Shown here: positions 50,501 to 53,429 of the stretch, one piece after another
Position numbering within the stretch: position 1 is the first letter of the stretch
Layout: the number at the start of each line of letters is the position of its first letter
From: Labia minor
Lineage: Eukaryota > Arthropoda > Insecta > Dermaptera > Spongiphoridae
DNA: 64,000 bases
Direction of reading: 5' to 3'
Assembly (NCBI GenBank): GCA_963082975.1
Contig: OY720344.1
Span: 96,787,228 to 96,851,227, forward strand
Program-made: the position numbers and the translations under genes
The notes under the pieces: generated by a model
Told to the model about the DNA's origin: nothing
The model's database searches: none
The model's input: the letters and a program-made list of their open reading frames with translations, nothing else

Positions 50501-50919
50501 TATATTTTATTTAATAAATATTTATATAATTTATAGTGTTTCCCCCCTATATAATTTTATTAGTGTAATTCAAATTTATTATTACATGTATATTAAATTA
50601 TAATGTGTAATATAATTCATTTAAATTGTAAAATGAAAATTAATAATTAATAAAAATCAAAATTAATTATTAAATGAAATATTATTAATTTATTAATAAA
50701 TTAAAAAATTTCCTGGTGATTTTAAAATCATAAAGATAAATAGAAATTTAAAGACTTGATTGATTACCTTGGAAGTTTGACTTGAGTAGCTGGAATCGCC
50801 GCCACCCCCAGTTAAGGGAGGAGGAGGCAACATGGGTCGGCAAAGTCGATGAGACCGATGCATTTCACGTAACAAGCCCTCCCCCAAAAAATCCAAACAA
50901 TCCAACGGATGACGGTGAT
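469..50919 (-). CDS. Host gene, 11 visible exons; Mieap/SPATA18-like protein (partial at both ends)
   Basis: Joining 50768-50919, 28666-28923, 13646-13864, 11985-12128, 10835-10996, 9253-9468, 7351-7507, 5396-5539, 4981-5134, 3694-3934 and 469-633 gives one open frame of about 671 residues with matching phases at every junction. Residues ~1-315 are not recognised. Residues ~320-384 (helical, NVVEPTLGNHSLDILLGIL) and the last ~115 residues (YHRARVDTLEAL, ILFSVIVLAYRSA, DLETHVSEYLRLTADRFDL) match the pattern I remember of mitochondria-eating protein: an N-terminal helical part, a coiled coil (LTNLQETIDRLRQEL, ~510-545), then the C-terminal Mieap domain. In vertebrates Mieap acts at mitochondria in quality control. 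Acidic/serine-rich linkers lie at ~385-480. The N-terminal extension is longer than in human Mieap, so this could be an arthropod-specific form or another family sharing the domain. The frame is certain; the family name is an inference. Confidence 0.65.
1125..1490 (+). repeat. Dispersed repeat family B, copy 1
   Basis: It begins ctggagtgtctccactcgac and passes through gatgacaccacgtcacgtg and ctcaaaccgtttttgtgtaa with a short CA tract. It ends in a hairpin, actatctctggcaagatagt. The same ordered blocks occur at 5830-6590, and the hairpin end recurs inverted at 56112-56200. It is probably a non-autonomous DNA element. A 3' hairpin is compatible with a Helitron, but I see no clean CTRR end. Confidence 0.6.
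1530..2115 (-). mobile_element. LINE 3' end fragment, copy 1, split by a hAT MITE
   Basis: On the plus strand it starts with a tctatctatc tail, then ctacggaactcgaaaattct, which are the 3' end and the end of ORF2 of the LINE family seen throughout the window. The open reading frame is lost. It is interrupted at 1816-2070 by a 255-bp insertion and resumes with gagatacatagaggtcattc. Confidence 0.75.
1816..2070. mobile_element. hAT MITE with 8-bp target duplication
   Basis: The termini CAGTGATTCTCAACC and GATTGAGAATCACTA are inverted repeats. The element is flanked on both sides by the identical octamer gtctagag (1808-1815, 2071-2078). It is 255 bp long and its interior is not coding. The octamer duplication and CAGTG-type ends are typical of the hAT superfamily. 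Confidence 0.88.
3694..3934 (-). CDS. Visible exon 10 of Mieap-like gene (start of C-terminal domain)
   Basis: This 241-nt exon enters in phase 2 and leaves in phase 0. The acceptor is TTTCTTAG|ATT and the donor GTG|GTGAGT. A Thr/Ser/Asn-rich stretch is followed by MAMVHAYAQLYHRARVDTLE and ILFSVIV. The latter part aligns by eye with the start of the Mieap C-terminal domain (Y-x-x-AR-x-D ... E ... I-x(4)-V). Confidence 0.88.
4188..4433. mobile_element. PIF/Harbinger-like MITE
   Basis: Terminal inverted repeats of about 70 bp start AGTTATTAAAAACAC and end GTGTTTTTAATAACT, with matching gttcgactttatgatca-like inner parts. The element is flanked by the trinucleotide TTA on both sides (4185-4187, 4434-4436), as expected for PIF/Harbinger insertions. 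It is 246 bp long and the interior has no transposase. Confidence 0.75.
4510..4838 (-). mobile_element. LINE fragment, copy 2
   Basis: The minus-strand reading contains LPVVLYGCETWSMTLGDES, YGPKKDEVTGEWRRLDNEEL and YASPDIVRI, the typical C-terminal part of a non-LTR reverse transcriptase ORF. It is internally deleted: the block between the ccttcccacattatccacgc and agccacgtgtcctgcccacc parts is missing. It is truncated at both ends. Confidence 0.82.
4981..5134 (-). CDS. Visible exon 9 of Mieap-like gene (coiled coil)
   Basis: This 154-nt exon enters in phase 1 and leaves in phase 2. The acceptor is ATTGAAG|GTA and the donor AAAG|GTACTG. After a cysteine-rich start (SCCGSCEP) it encodes the heptad-like SIELTNLQETIDRLRQEL, which continues into exon 10 (RLDQL). 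This is a coiled coil just before the C-terminal domain, the same order as in Mieap. Confidence 0.82.
5396..5539 (-). CDS. Visible exon 8 of Mieap-like gene
   Basis: This 144-nt exon has phase 1 at both ends. The acceptor is TTGTTTAG|TTC and the donor TTAG|GTTGGT. It encodes a low-complexity serine/proline linker (SSGSESPPSSLAPSTTSPVA). About 30 bases into the following intron the gene strand carries a run of 14 G, which could help define this weak donor. Confidence 0.8.
   Translation of the reverse strand, partial: FVQVRRDQCEPPFFFIRNSSLGRVPVRRVHPVLSHHPPHHQWPPIKN
5830..6590 (+). repeat. Dispersed repeat family B, copy 2
   Basis: It carries the same block order as copy 1: ggattgtctccactcgacaa, gatgacaccacgtcacgtg, ctcaaaccgtttttgtgtaa, a (CA)n(GA)n tract, and ccttcaaaacgtataaaaac. 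It has about 300 extra bases between the blocks, including a gap-filling segment at 6135-6410. The terminal hairpin is decayed. Confidence 0.6.
7351..7507 (-). CDS. Visible exon 7 of Mieap-like gene
   Basis: This 157-nt exon enters in phase 0 and leaves in phase 1. The acceptor is TTTTCAG|GTG and the donor TCTG|GTAAAC. It encodes an acidic, serine-rich linker (VSEDEEGAESSDISGYHSDS) and then a basic segment (SPYVSKRARYNFLTRS). Such composition suggests a disordered, possibly phosphorylated region. That reading is inferred from composition only. Confidence 0.85.
7695..8720. repeat. Dispersed 1-kb repeat family C, copy 1
   Basis: It shares ordered blocks with 57475-58450: ctccgaggtcagtatttatt, attcattaggagattatag, ggtttcgatgcgttac-like, catgcatgttctcatc-like, and tgttggttaccttttgagc. 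Several blocks carry splice-like borders (ttacag|...|gtaagt and attcattag|). It may be a duplicated piece of a spliced gene or an unnamed transposon. No long open frame survives. Confidence 0.55.
8755..9010. repeat. Dispersed repeat family D, copy 1
   Basis: It contains atcgctcgaccctttagaaa, gatgttacatcattgcatca and atgaatggaacttgggg, and the same words appear in inverse orientation at 22540-22910. It probably represents one mobile element family present in both orientations. No termini or target duplication are clear. Confidence 0.55.
9253..9468 (-). CDS. Visible exon 6 of Mieap-like gene (GC donor)
   Basis: This 216-nt exon is 72 codons long. The acceptor is TTCTACAG|GAA. In-frame joining to exon 7 requires the donor CAG|GCAAGT, the classic context of the minor GC-AG intron class. 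The encoded LDILLGILQRRIECDKEVLF and FTQLRKEMKELEP resemble the N-terminal helical region of Mieap, as remembered. The next GT downstream (GTTTAC) would shift the frame relative to exon 7. Confidence 0.85.
9469..10834 (-). other. Intron between visible exons 5 and 6
   Basis: It is AT-rich apart from a more GC-balanced block at about 10060-10600 that looks like a solo long terminal repeat fossil. Confidence 0.5.
10085..10552 (+). mobile_element. Possible solo LTR fossil (Gypsy-like)
   Basis: The block is less AT-rich than its flanks. It has a TATA-like attataaatgag, a downstream polyadenylation-like caaataaatat, and an edge followed by ttggcatagctggtaat, which resembles a tRNA-Ser-type primer binding site. 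Ends are approximate, no internal region is seen, and the element is a broken relic. It could instead be an unrelated repeat. Confidence 0.3.
10835..10996 (-). CDS. Visible exon 5 of Mieap-like gene
   Basis: This 162-nt exon is 54 codons long with phase 0 at both ends. The acceptor is TTATTAG|GTG and the donor CAA|GTAAG. It encodes VEFERVVGAYKCALHKLEQL and then a linker containing PVQAASHQRQ. It is too long to be chance in such AT-rich sequence, and it joins its neighbours in frame. It is only partly open in the other frames. Confidence 0.85.
11985..12128 (-). CDS. Visible exon 4 of Mieap-like gene
   Basis: This 144-nt exon is 48 codons long with phase 0 at both ends. The acceptor is ATAG|GTA and the donor AAG|GTACGC. 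It encodes VIVLSEPKMKKVLQQRRRAL followed by a helical segment that ends LMNLHDALK. The charge pattern suggests a surface helix. No domain is recognised. Confidence 0.85.
12129..13645 (-). other. Intron between visible exons 3 and 4
   Basis: AT-rich, with an 18-base G run on the plus strand at 12817-12834. No element or RNA gene is recognised. Confidence 0.5.
12817..12834 (+). repeat. 18-base poly-G tract
   Basis: Eighteen consecutive G lie inside AT-rich intron sequence. It is C on the transcribed host-gene strand. The length may be affected by sequencing slippage. Confidence 0.9.
13646..13864 (-). CDS. Visible exon 3 of Mieap-like gene
   Basis: This 219-nt exon is 73 codons long with phase 0 at both ends. 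The acceptor is TTTTTAG|GTG and the donor AAG|GTAAAT. It encodes an amphipathic helical segment beginning VILCELPIDLFVESMPHSL and ending in KKLLK. The protein frame joins exon 2 without a break. A run of 11 C (G on the gene strand) lies 65-75 bases upstream of the acceptor. Confidence 0.88.
14395..15075. repeat. Unnamed arthropod-type repeat with ccaaatttcat words
   Basis: This less AT-rich block has repeated phrases (aaatttggtacac, aatttggcatac, accaaatttcatcatgatct, ccggaagtgacattttacct) typical of non-autonomous Helitron-like or other DNA elements in arthropods. It starts near cgcacggcagtgcgccggcc. No terminal repeats were found. Confidence 0.4.
15447..16442. repeat. Long inverted repeat (foldback, ~1 kb)
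   Basis: The left arm (about 15447-15815) and the right arm (about 16088-16442) are near-identical inverted copies, both ending in tctaatcaaaaacatacctg outward. A third partial copy (about 15885-16070) lies between them in the same orientation as the right arm. Each arm has a short open frame (YQQPDPLVNIWHSKESPPHP) shared because of the duplication and not like any known protein. RNA from either strand would form a hairpin with a stem of about 350 bp. Confidence 0.88.
16443..19672. other. AT-rich intron 2 stretch without recognised genes
   Basis: It holds AT microsatellites (for example about 17119-17135) and simple sequence. A less AT-rich patch at 18663-18770 reads KAIQRRALLKKKANHLLRIL on the plus strand but is too short to assign. 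Nothing else is seen. Confidence 0.5.
19673..21012 (+). mobile_element. Mariner element, degenerate, interrupted by a hAT MITE
   Basis: It starts at a TA target with tacgaggttggttcaaaag. The transposase start at 19878 reads MDQRICIKFCVKNGLKCS. Later frames give RLREAIR, ELWKNKSWIM and YSPDLAPCDFFLIPKLKRPM, the DD34D mariner core, and the end NYFEGDKMDIDE. The reading frame is broken several times: a stop follows KNVYK, the part between the helix-turn-helix and the HHEFL motif is deleted, and there are shifts near the final Asp motif. A MITE occupies 20457-20922. It shares its terminal sequence with the mariner at 60686-61492. Confidence 0.88.
20457..20922. mobile_element. hAT MITE nested in a mariner
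   Basis: The terminal inverted repeats are CAGAGGTTCTTAAAC and GTTTAAGAACCTCTG. Identical 8-bp duplications tcttaggg flank it (20449-20456, 20923-20930). Inner sub-terminal ccgcggaccccc words repeat at both ends. It is 466 bp long and the chance open frames on both strands are not transposase. Confidence 0.92.
22100..22320. repeat. Repeat family E-related fragment, copy 1
   Basis: It shares tattaaaccgctc, aatcgatctgt, ggtttcagcctcgggaaaaa and tcatctt with 27950-28150. The cctcgggaaaaatcatctt and tatgacgtca words also occur in the 53430-55634 elements. Confidence 0.5.
22540..22910. repeat. Dispersed repeat family D, copy 2 (inverse of copy 1)
   Basis: It contains aatctgttttgtcgtttaat, ccccaagttccactcatttt, gatgcaatgatgtaacat and gggtcgagcgagagct, which are reverse complements of words at 8755-9010. 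It is slightly longer than copy 1. Confidence 0.55.
23390..23680. repeat. Dispersed repeat family F, copy 1
   Basis: It shares an ordered set of words with 52980-53300: tttataattattcat, gttaacttcatgaatatttt, a GT-rich tgtgtggggagt, and tttactattttaaattaa-like sequence. Termini are unclear and it is non-coding. Confidence 0.45.
24180..24725. other. GC-balanced island of unknown nature with hairpin
   Basis: This region stands out from AT-rich surroundings and is unlike any other block in the window. It contains a perfect 22-bp palindrome with central TGACGTCA (24468-24489), nested in ggttacaga/tctgtaacc inverted arms. A gataagttatc palindrome and a B-box-like ggatttgattctgg follow near 24640-24670. 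I recognise no coding frame. It could be a decayed SINE or other element. Confidence 0.45.
24468..24489. promoter_or_regulatory. 22-bp palindrome centred on a CRE-like TGACGTCA
   Basis: gaattcatgacgt followed by its mirror forms a perfect palindrome. The centre matches the CREB/ATF consensus. Function is unproven; it may only be the loop of a larger mobile-element hairpin. Confidence 0.4.
25740..25930 (-). repeat. SINE family A, 3' part, copy 1
   Basis: Words tgtacatcctat, cctatcaagttggtt, aggtgttctctatgatcagt, tgatcggaggca and tggatccc are in the same order as at 47530-47800, where the tRNA-like head is preserved. This copy lacks the head. Confidence 0.6.
26868..27211 (-). mobile_element. 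hAT transposase C-terminal relic with terminal repeat
   Basis: Read on the minus strand it gives PFECTIDGLLSELQLEVIYL, DDTLKTKFKGMNLTQFYEYL and GFISVFGSTYQCE. These match the hAT dimerisation region (LQ-x-D ... L-x-FY ... FGSTY-x-CE). A stop separates the last two parts. The right end CAGGGTCGGCAAACTACGGC (minus strand, from 27211) is a typical hAT terminus with GGCCCGCGGGCC inside. The opposite end and most of the transposase are missing. Confidence 0.78.
27300..27520 (-). mobile_element. LINE 3' end fragment, copy 3
   Basis: The plus strand reads tctatcgctgtggccctatggaactcgaaag and then the usual 3' block up to ccggtcgcttcctaatcg. It is truncated on its 5' side. It has the same 3' end as the other copies, consistent with target-primed reverse transcription. 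Confidence 0.72.
27575..27715 (-). mobile_element. LINE 3' end fragment, copy 4 (diverged)
   Basis: It carries tttatctatatctttaac, ctgaactcgaatatttttaa and ctaccctgaactacctccat, a more diverged version of the same 3' end. It lies in tandem with copy 3. Confidence 0.6.
27950..28150. repeat. Repeat family E-related fragment, copy 2
   Basis: Parallel to 22100-22320 through tattaaaccgctc and ggtttcagcctcgggaaaaa. It ends near atgtcgtcagcaac in place of the usual tatgacgtca. Confidence 0.5.
28666..28923 (-). CDS. Visible exon 2 of Mieap-like gene
   Basis: This 258-nt exon is 86 codons long with phase 0 at both ends. The acceptor is TTTTCAG|TCT and the donor AAA|GTAAGC. It encodes SLVDPLIERFDRIRPERGRR, a short basic tract, and ends in a helical, aromatic-rich segment (RILLLYENYQYREAANFI). 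GC content and codon use stand out clearly from the flanking AT-rich intron. I recognise no catalytic motif. Confidence 0.85.
29091..29162 (-). tRNA. tRNA-Asp (GTC)
   Basis: The 72-nt gene begins TCCTCGGTAGTATAGTGG. The anticodon arm is CCCGCCTGTCACGCGGG with anticodon GTC, and the T arm is GGGGTTCGATTCCCC. The acceptor stem closes with CCGGGGA plus discriminator G. A T run follows within 10 bases as a pol III terminator. The A box (TAGTATAGTGG) and B box (GGTTCGATTCC) are intact. It lies in host intron 1, 168 bases upstream of visible exon 2, on the same strand. Confidence 0.97.
29163..32559. other. AT-rich part of intron 1 without recognised genes
   Basis: It contains a short GC-rich block at 30690-30780 (gacccggggggaggggggtg and ggggcggcgcgagctg) beside aatatggttctaaaaaaaa, resembling the interior of hAT MITEs. 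32160-32410 is a unique patch with agggctccactcattttagg. Otherwise nothing. Confidence 0.45.
32571..33083 (+). mobile_element. LINE reverse transcriptase fragment, copy 5
   Basis: Plus-strand frames give RNQLSETFVIRNGLKQGD, LPILFNLVLEYVIRQIGE and LLGYADDLNIIGDS, with YADD as the catalytic motif of the reverse transcriptase palm. They continue with MGLEINNAKTKYLLTE and FENVEKFKYLGSVI. Frame shifts lie before RNQLSETF and at EKIN. After YLGSVI the sequence enters a 64-base segment (33020-33083) shared with copy 6, then leaves LINE sequence. The clade is not resolved; the C-terminal style suits RTE- or Jockey/I-group elements. Confidence 0.88.
33455..33660. mobile_element. Short inverted-repeat element (MITE), superfamily unsure
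   Basis: ggtagggtgac at the left and gtgaccctacc at the right are inverted ends. The interior is rich in tgtcccggcgtcccc and ttttctaaattttttcaaaa words like the hAT MITEs here. I could not define a convincing target duplication. A related word set occurs near 59268-59320. Confidence 0.5.
34390..34455 (+). repeat. Possible decayed SINE/tRNA-like head
   Basis: agctcagtagtataagagtg matches the A-box region of tRNA-derived SINEs. The expected B box is only weakly present (ggatttatacctcc). Low confidence. Confidence 0.3.
34540..35181 (-). mobile_element. LINE 3' half, copy 6
   Basis: Minus-strand frames give RDEFKARLQSGNAFYHAIKG, LPVVLYGCEAWSMTLGDESR, then MARMGEDRMAKNILVGCPSG and PLGRPRTPCRWVDNVGKD, the C-terminal end of the LINE ORF. 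The 3' end at 34540-34560 carries a tctatct tail. On its 5' side it begins with the 64-base segment (35118-35181) identical to 33020-33083 in inverse orientation. Frame breaks and a small internal deletion are present. Confidence 0.88.
35904..36043. repeat. (TA)n microsatellites
   Basis: Two long TA tracts are separated by about 80 bases of AT-rich sequence. Similar tracts occur at 38530-38551, 46509-46550, 47486-47511 and 63000-63031. Confidence 0.9.
36895..37058. mobile_element. hAT MITE, 164 bp
   Basis: The ends CAGGGCCATTCGAGGG and GGGTTTGACACCCCTG form imperfect inverted repeats. The flanking octamers atataaac (36887-36894) and atataaat (37059-37066) differ at one base, consistent with a hAT duplication. 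The interior is A/T-rich and non-coding. Confidence 0.75.
37605..37912 (+). mobile_element. Internally deleted mariner, 308 bp
   Basis: The ends tgagggccagtcaataag and the inverse taagggcaggtcaataag are flanked by TA on both sides. The interior retains only the C-terminal mariner transposase: a decayed PYSPDL-like segment, then a GDYIEK-type ending in a shifted frame. The terminal repeats differ from the other mariners in the window, so this is a separate family. Confidence 0.75.
37920..40430. other. AT-rich part of intron 1 without recognised genes
   Basis: Simple AT sequence with one (AT)n tract at 38530. No element with clear ends is seen. Confidence 0.5.
40439..40566. mobile_element. hAT-like MITE fragment G, copy 1
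   Basis: The ends CAGTGCATTGTC and GCTAGAGCGGGCACTG suggest decayed hAT termini. It shares a ttggttat-a-aa...ttttac-aat interior and a gtaaatgctag end with 41368-41527. No matching octamer flanks were found. Confidence 0.55.
41110..41175 (-). repeat. tRNA-like 3' half (SINE or tRNA pseudogene)
   Basis: On the minus strand TTGGGTTCAAATCCAG gives a perfect B box (GGTTCAAATCC), followed by an A-rich stretch. No convincing A box or complete cloverleaf lies upstream. Confidence 0.4.
41368..41527. mobile_element. hAT-like MITE G, copy 2
   Basis: The ends CAGGGCCCGCTCTAG and CTAGAACGAACGCTG are inverted repeats. The flanking octamers attaaaat and acttgaat match at only 5 of 8 positions. The interior is parallel to 40439-40566. 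Confidence 0.65.
41605..42545 (-). mobile_element. LINE, copy 7, internally deleted
   Basis: On the minus strand the upstream part (42540-42178) reads HKLVLSIWHEEKIPLEWQEA, VIIPLFKNGNRTKCNNYRRI and SILTRSYKILSNIISMKLRP, the N-terminal fingers of the reverse transcriptase. The downstream part (42030-41626) reads MTLGDENRF, YGPKKDEVTGEWRRLHDLYA and then the 3' end with a (TATC)n tail at 41615-41633. The catalytic palm between them is missing. The two parts are separated by about 150 bases of other sequence. Confidence 0.87.
42554..43007 (+). mobile_element. Internally deleted mariner, 454 bp
   Basis: The ends ttaggattgaaggagagttt and the inverse ttaggttggaaggaaagttt are flanked by TA. The interior at about 42720-42910 reads HPPYYPDLSPSDHLLF and then KGIN, LVSRWQKCFES, a mariner C-terminal half with the final Asp motif. 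The N-terminal half is absent and the frame is broken near KGIN. It belongs to a different mariner subfamily (PSDxHLF type) from the one at 19.7 kb. Confidence 0.85.
43010..45520. other. AT-rich part of intron 1 without recognised genes
   Basis: A more balanced unique patch lies at 44175-44325 (gctattaagcgatcg-like and tactatccggcactgagt) but has no open frame or repeat I recognise. The rest is plain AT-rich sequence. Confidence 0.45.
45530..46100 (-). mobile_element. LINE 3' half, copy 8
   Basis: The minus strand reads SRFRVLENRILHRIFGSKID, GLHNEEFYDLYVSPDIVRII and RLRWTGHVSRMGEERMAKNI in one frame. Upstream is a decayed FKLMLHSSSTCFYAVKGLI. The 3' end at 45535 has the shared ggactcaaaagttcctaacc block. 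It lacks the 64-base segment found in copies 5 and 6. Confidence 0.87.
46850..46912 (+). repeat. tRNA-derived SINE head
   Basis: taactcagtggtaaa (A-box-like) is followed 40 bases on by ggttcaaatctcacc (B-box-like), then AT-rich sequence. A similar ggattcaaacctcac with a like downstream stretch lies at 11090. It is probably a decayed SINE, not a working tRNA. Confidence 0.45.
47530..47800 (-). repeat. SINE family A, copy 2 (tRNA-like head present)
   Basis: The minus-strand head carries CCCGGGTTCAAGTCCCGGG, a perfect B box with stem. The body matches 25740-25930 in order, and the element ends by a T run and a (TA)n microsatellite at 47486. The phrase translated as MVPGSSPGPGK is a chance reading of the head. 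Confidence 0.72.
47830..50700. other. AT-rich part of intron 1 without recognised genes
   Basis: A short unique patch lies at 48540-48605 (ggataacaggccctcagggg). Otherwise plain AT-rich intron sequence with simple repeats. Confidence 0.5.
50768..50919 (-). CDS. Visible exon 1 of Mieap-like gene
   Basis: The exon encodes HRHPLDCLDFLGEGLLREMH and then a proline- and glycine-rich stretch (PPPPLTGGGG). The donor is AAG|GTAAT. On the gene strand an in-frame TAA lies just upstream and the first available start-like codon is GTG, not ATG. A TGGCAG acceptor at 50920-50921 would place this as an internal exon that receives one base from a missing upstream exon. Alternatively translation begins at the internal Met (codon ~21). 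Local GC content is higher than in the surroundings. Confidence 0.65.
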
Positions 50920-51430
50920 CTGCCACTATTTAACCAAAATGACTCATTTTTCGGATAATGCATTCAAGATAACACTAGTGATGCACAAAAACACACGAGA
51001 AACAAGCGAAGAACACGTTGGGAAAGTAGCAAGAATGCAACTGACTGGTTTTCGAAGCGTTCTCGGTCGCCGACGTCGAGGAAGGAGAGGAAACTTAAGG
51101 AAGGAGTATGTTTGTTAGTGTCTGTGTGTGAGAAAGACAGAGAGAGAAGAGAGAAAGAGGAGAGAAAGAGGATCTCTTTCTCTTGGTCAAGAACACGCCT
51201 TCTTCATTCATACAACAAATCGTTTTGAAATCCATTTGCCTTGTCGGATTTAAGGAACTTCACTCCAATTAACATTTCTCCAGATTGTCCGATTGTAGAT
51301 ATAGAGAAAGTCAATTCGGCCAATTTGGTACCGAAGAAACAATCACAGGAACAGGTTTGAAGGCTGGTTCCTATCACTGGCCGGAAGGTCTTAGGTCCGA
51401 TGCTATGTTAATTACAATCAAGTAACCTAC
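50920..51430 (-). promoter_or_regulatory. 5' region of the Mieap-like gene (putative promoter / 5' UTR)
   Basis: The region is clearly less AT-rich than the introns. It has a CpG-containing stretch (gtcggcgaccgagaacgctt on the gene strand), a CT-rich run and a GA/CT tract at 51125-51185. An initiator-like TCAGTT lies near 51040 on the gene strand. There is no TATA box in view. This placement next to the first visible exon suggests a TATA-less promoter, by inference only. Confidence 0.45.
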
Positions 51431-51735
51431 TTGCATGTTAAGCCGAGGAATTCCATCCACCTACTTAATCCGATGTATCAGGGAATCCAAAGAGATGTAC
51501 AACATCTGTACAACAATCCTTTTTTTTACTGCATACATAAATTTACTTCTCCCATGATGACTGGGTTCATTGACGTCGCTGTCTTCGTCTTTTTATTACT
51601 ATTTTGTTTTGAATATTTATTTATTTGTTTTTTTTTTATTACACTTGATTCCCGCGATTTCACAAATGTTTAAGACTTCGTCTGTAAACAAACGTACAGC
51701 CTCCTTTTTTCATTTGCTTAAATAGTTTCACTTAC

Positions 51736-51813
51736 CGGCATAATTTTAAATTCCTCTCTCCACTTGACACTGATGACTTGATAATCGCTCTTCTTCCTTA
51801 TTATTATCATCAT
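51736..51813 (-). CDS. Candidate exon of unknown membership
   Basis: On the minus strand AAATTTCAG|ATGATG...ATGCCG|GTAAGTG has a strong acceptor and a strong donor around 78 nt. Only one frame is open and reads KKSDYQVISVKWREEFKIMP. That frame leaves in phase 0, while visible exon 1 needs one carried base, so it cannot join directly as coding sequence. It may be a 5' untranslated exon of the same gene, part of a neighbour, or chance. Confidence 0.35.
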
Positions 51814-52210
51814 CTGAAATTTACAATCCTTTGAATAAAAGAATTTCAAATAAAAACGCGTTAAATATCAACAATTCGCACAATTATCATACATTCGTTC
51901 CCATTTATTTAAATTTGAGCAAAGGATTTTAATTCTTAATATGTGCCTATTATAAATAATATTTTTTCTATTTCCTAAATTTATATATAGTACCTATCGC
52001 TCAACCCTTTAACAAATTTATACAATTTATTATTATAAACTTTAAAAATTTTATTATTTTTTAATTATTTATTTCAATTGTTAAATGGGTTTTCTAAAAT
52101 TGACCGTTTCCTAAATGGTACAAATTAATTAAAATAACTTGATTTTCATTTCAAGATGAAAAATATATTCAAATTTAGTTGATAAAATATTTGATCCTAT
52201 ATTATATATA

Positions 52211-52698
52211 TAGGGTCCGCCATCTAACATTTTTTTTAAATGCAATAAAACAATGGATGAATTTTCAAATTTATTTTTTCATAGTGAAGTATAGACCTTG
52301 CGATTATTTATGAAATACTATTTCATTCAAATGGCTGCCTCGGCTGGCCTTGCAGTACCGCCAGACCAAAATCCGCACCAAACCGTCACTCTCTGAGGAT
52401 GCATTGTCTTCTCCATGATAACGTGTGGGTTTTCCGTCCCCCAGATGCGGCAATTTTGTTTGTTGAAGTATCCGCCAATATGGAAATGCGCCTTATCCGA
52501 AAAGATGATTTTTTGGCCAAAATCGGCGTCTCCTTCAATGCCGTATTGCAAGGCCAGCCGAGGCAGCCATTTGAATGAAATAGTATTTCATAAATAATCG
52601 GAAGGTCTATAGTTCACTATGAAAAATAAATTTGAAAATTCATCCAACCATTTTTGTTTTATTGCATTTTAAAAAAAAATGTTACATGGCGGACCCTG
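52211..52698 (-). mobile_element. Tc1/mariner-like MITE with long inverted repeats
   Basis: Near-identical inverted arms of about 150 bp (52211-52360 and 52548-52698) start with TA-flanked agggtccgccat. Between them about 190 bases on the minus strand read IIFSDKAHFHIGGYFNKQNC and HPQRVTVWCGFWSGG, a Tc1/Tc3-type transposase core with the second catalytic Asp (FSD). The rest of the transposase is absent. The arms contain part of the reading frame duplicated at both ends. Confidence 0.88.
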
Positions 52699-52979
52699 TA
52701 TATGTTGTTATAATTAGATGGCTTCAGTTTTATATTTTTCAAAGAAACAATAGCTTATAGACTGTTTCGACCAAAGAATACTACTGATAATAATATATAT
52801 TCTGAAATTATATTGACATCTGAACTTGTCTATATTTTAATTAAGAAAGGATTAAGAAAGGAGGTTATATTTTTTTCTTTTTATTTATAATAATCAAATA
52901 TCATTTATATTATTAAATATTTAATCTAAAAGACAATTTAATTAATATAATATAATTTATATATATTATTATATCAAAT

Positions 52980-53300
52980 TTATTAAATAATTTATTTGAA
53001 ATTCCTTCCTTTATAATTGTTCATATGTATTATATGTTGCTAACTTAATGAATATTTTTTTTCTTTTGGGTGGGGGAATGAGATAATTCTATTTCGTAAT
53101 TTTATTCTAAAATATTATTAGAATAAATATTTTAATTTTATTTGAAATAAAAAATTTTAAAATATTTTAAATATAAAAAGATATTAATACAATATCAATT
53201 AAAAAAGAATGGCAAGAGGAAAATTTCAATATGGATGACGTAATTTGTGACGCCATATTAATTTACTATTTTAAATTAAAAAATACTAATCAAGTAGAAA
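52980..53300. repeat. Dispersed repeat family F, copy 2
   Basis: Parallel to 23390-23680 through tttataattgttcat, gctaacttaatgaatatttt and tttactattttaaattaaaa. It contains gatgacgtaatttgtgacgc in its right part. Confidence 0.45.
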
Positions 53301-53429
53301 CTAATACATATCGATTTAACAAAATTACGTTTCTACAAATAAACTAAACCGTTAACCGATTAATTAATTTAATTAAGTATGCAAGAATATCATTTATTTA
53401 TTCTTTCCAAATAAAGTTCTGTAATTTTT

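Noticed and set aside
50909-51118. Plus-strand frame rich in Arg/Gly
   Set aside because: It is antisense to the 5' region of the host gene; the composition follows local GC content.
52415-52597. Plus-strand frame in the Tc1-like MITE
   Set aside because: It is antisense to the recognisable transposase fragment.
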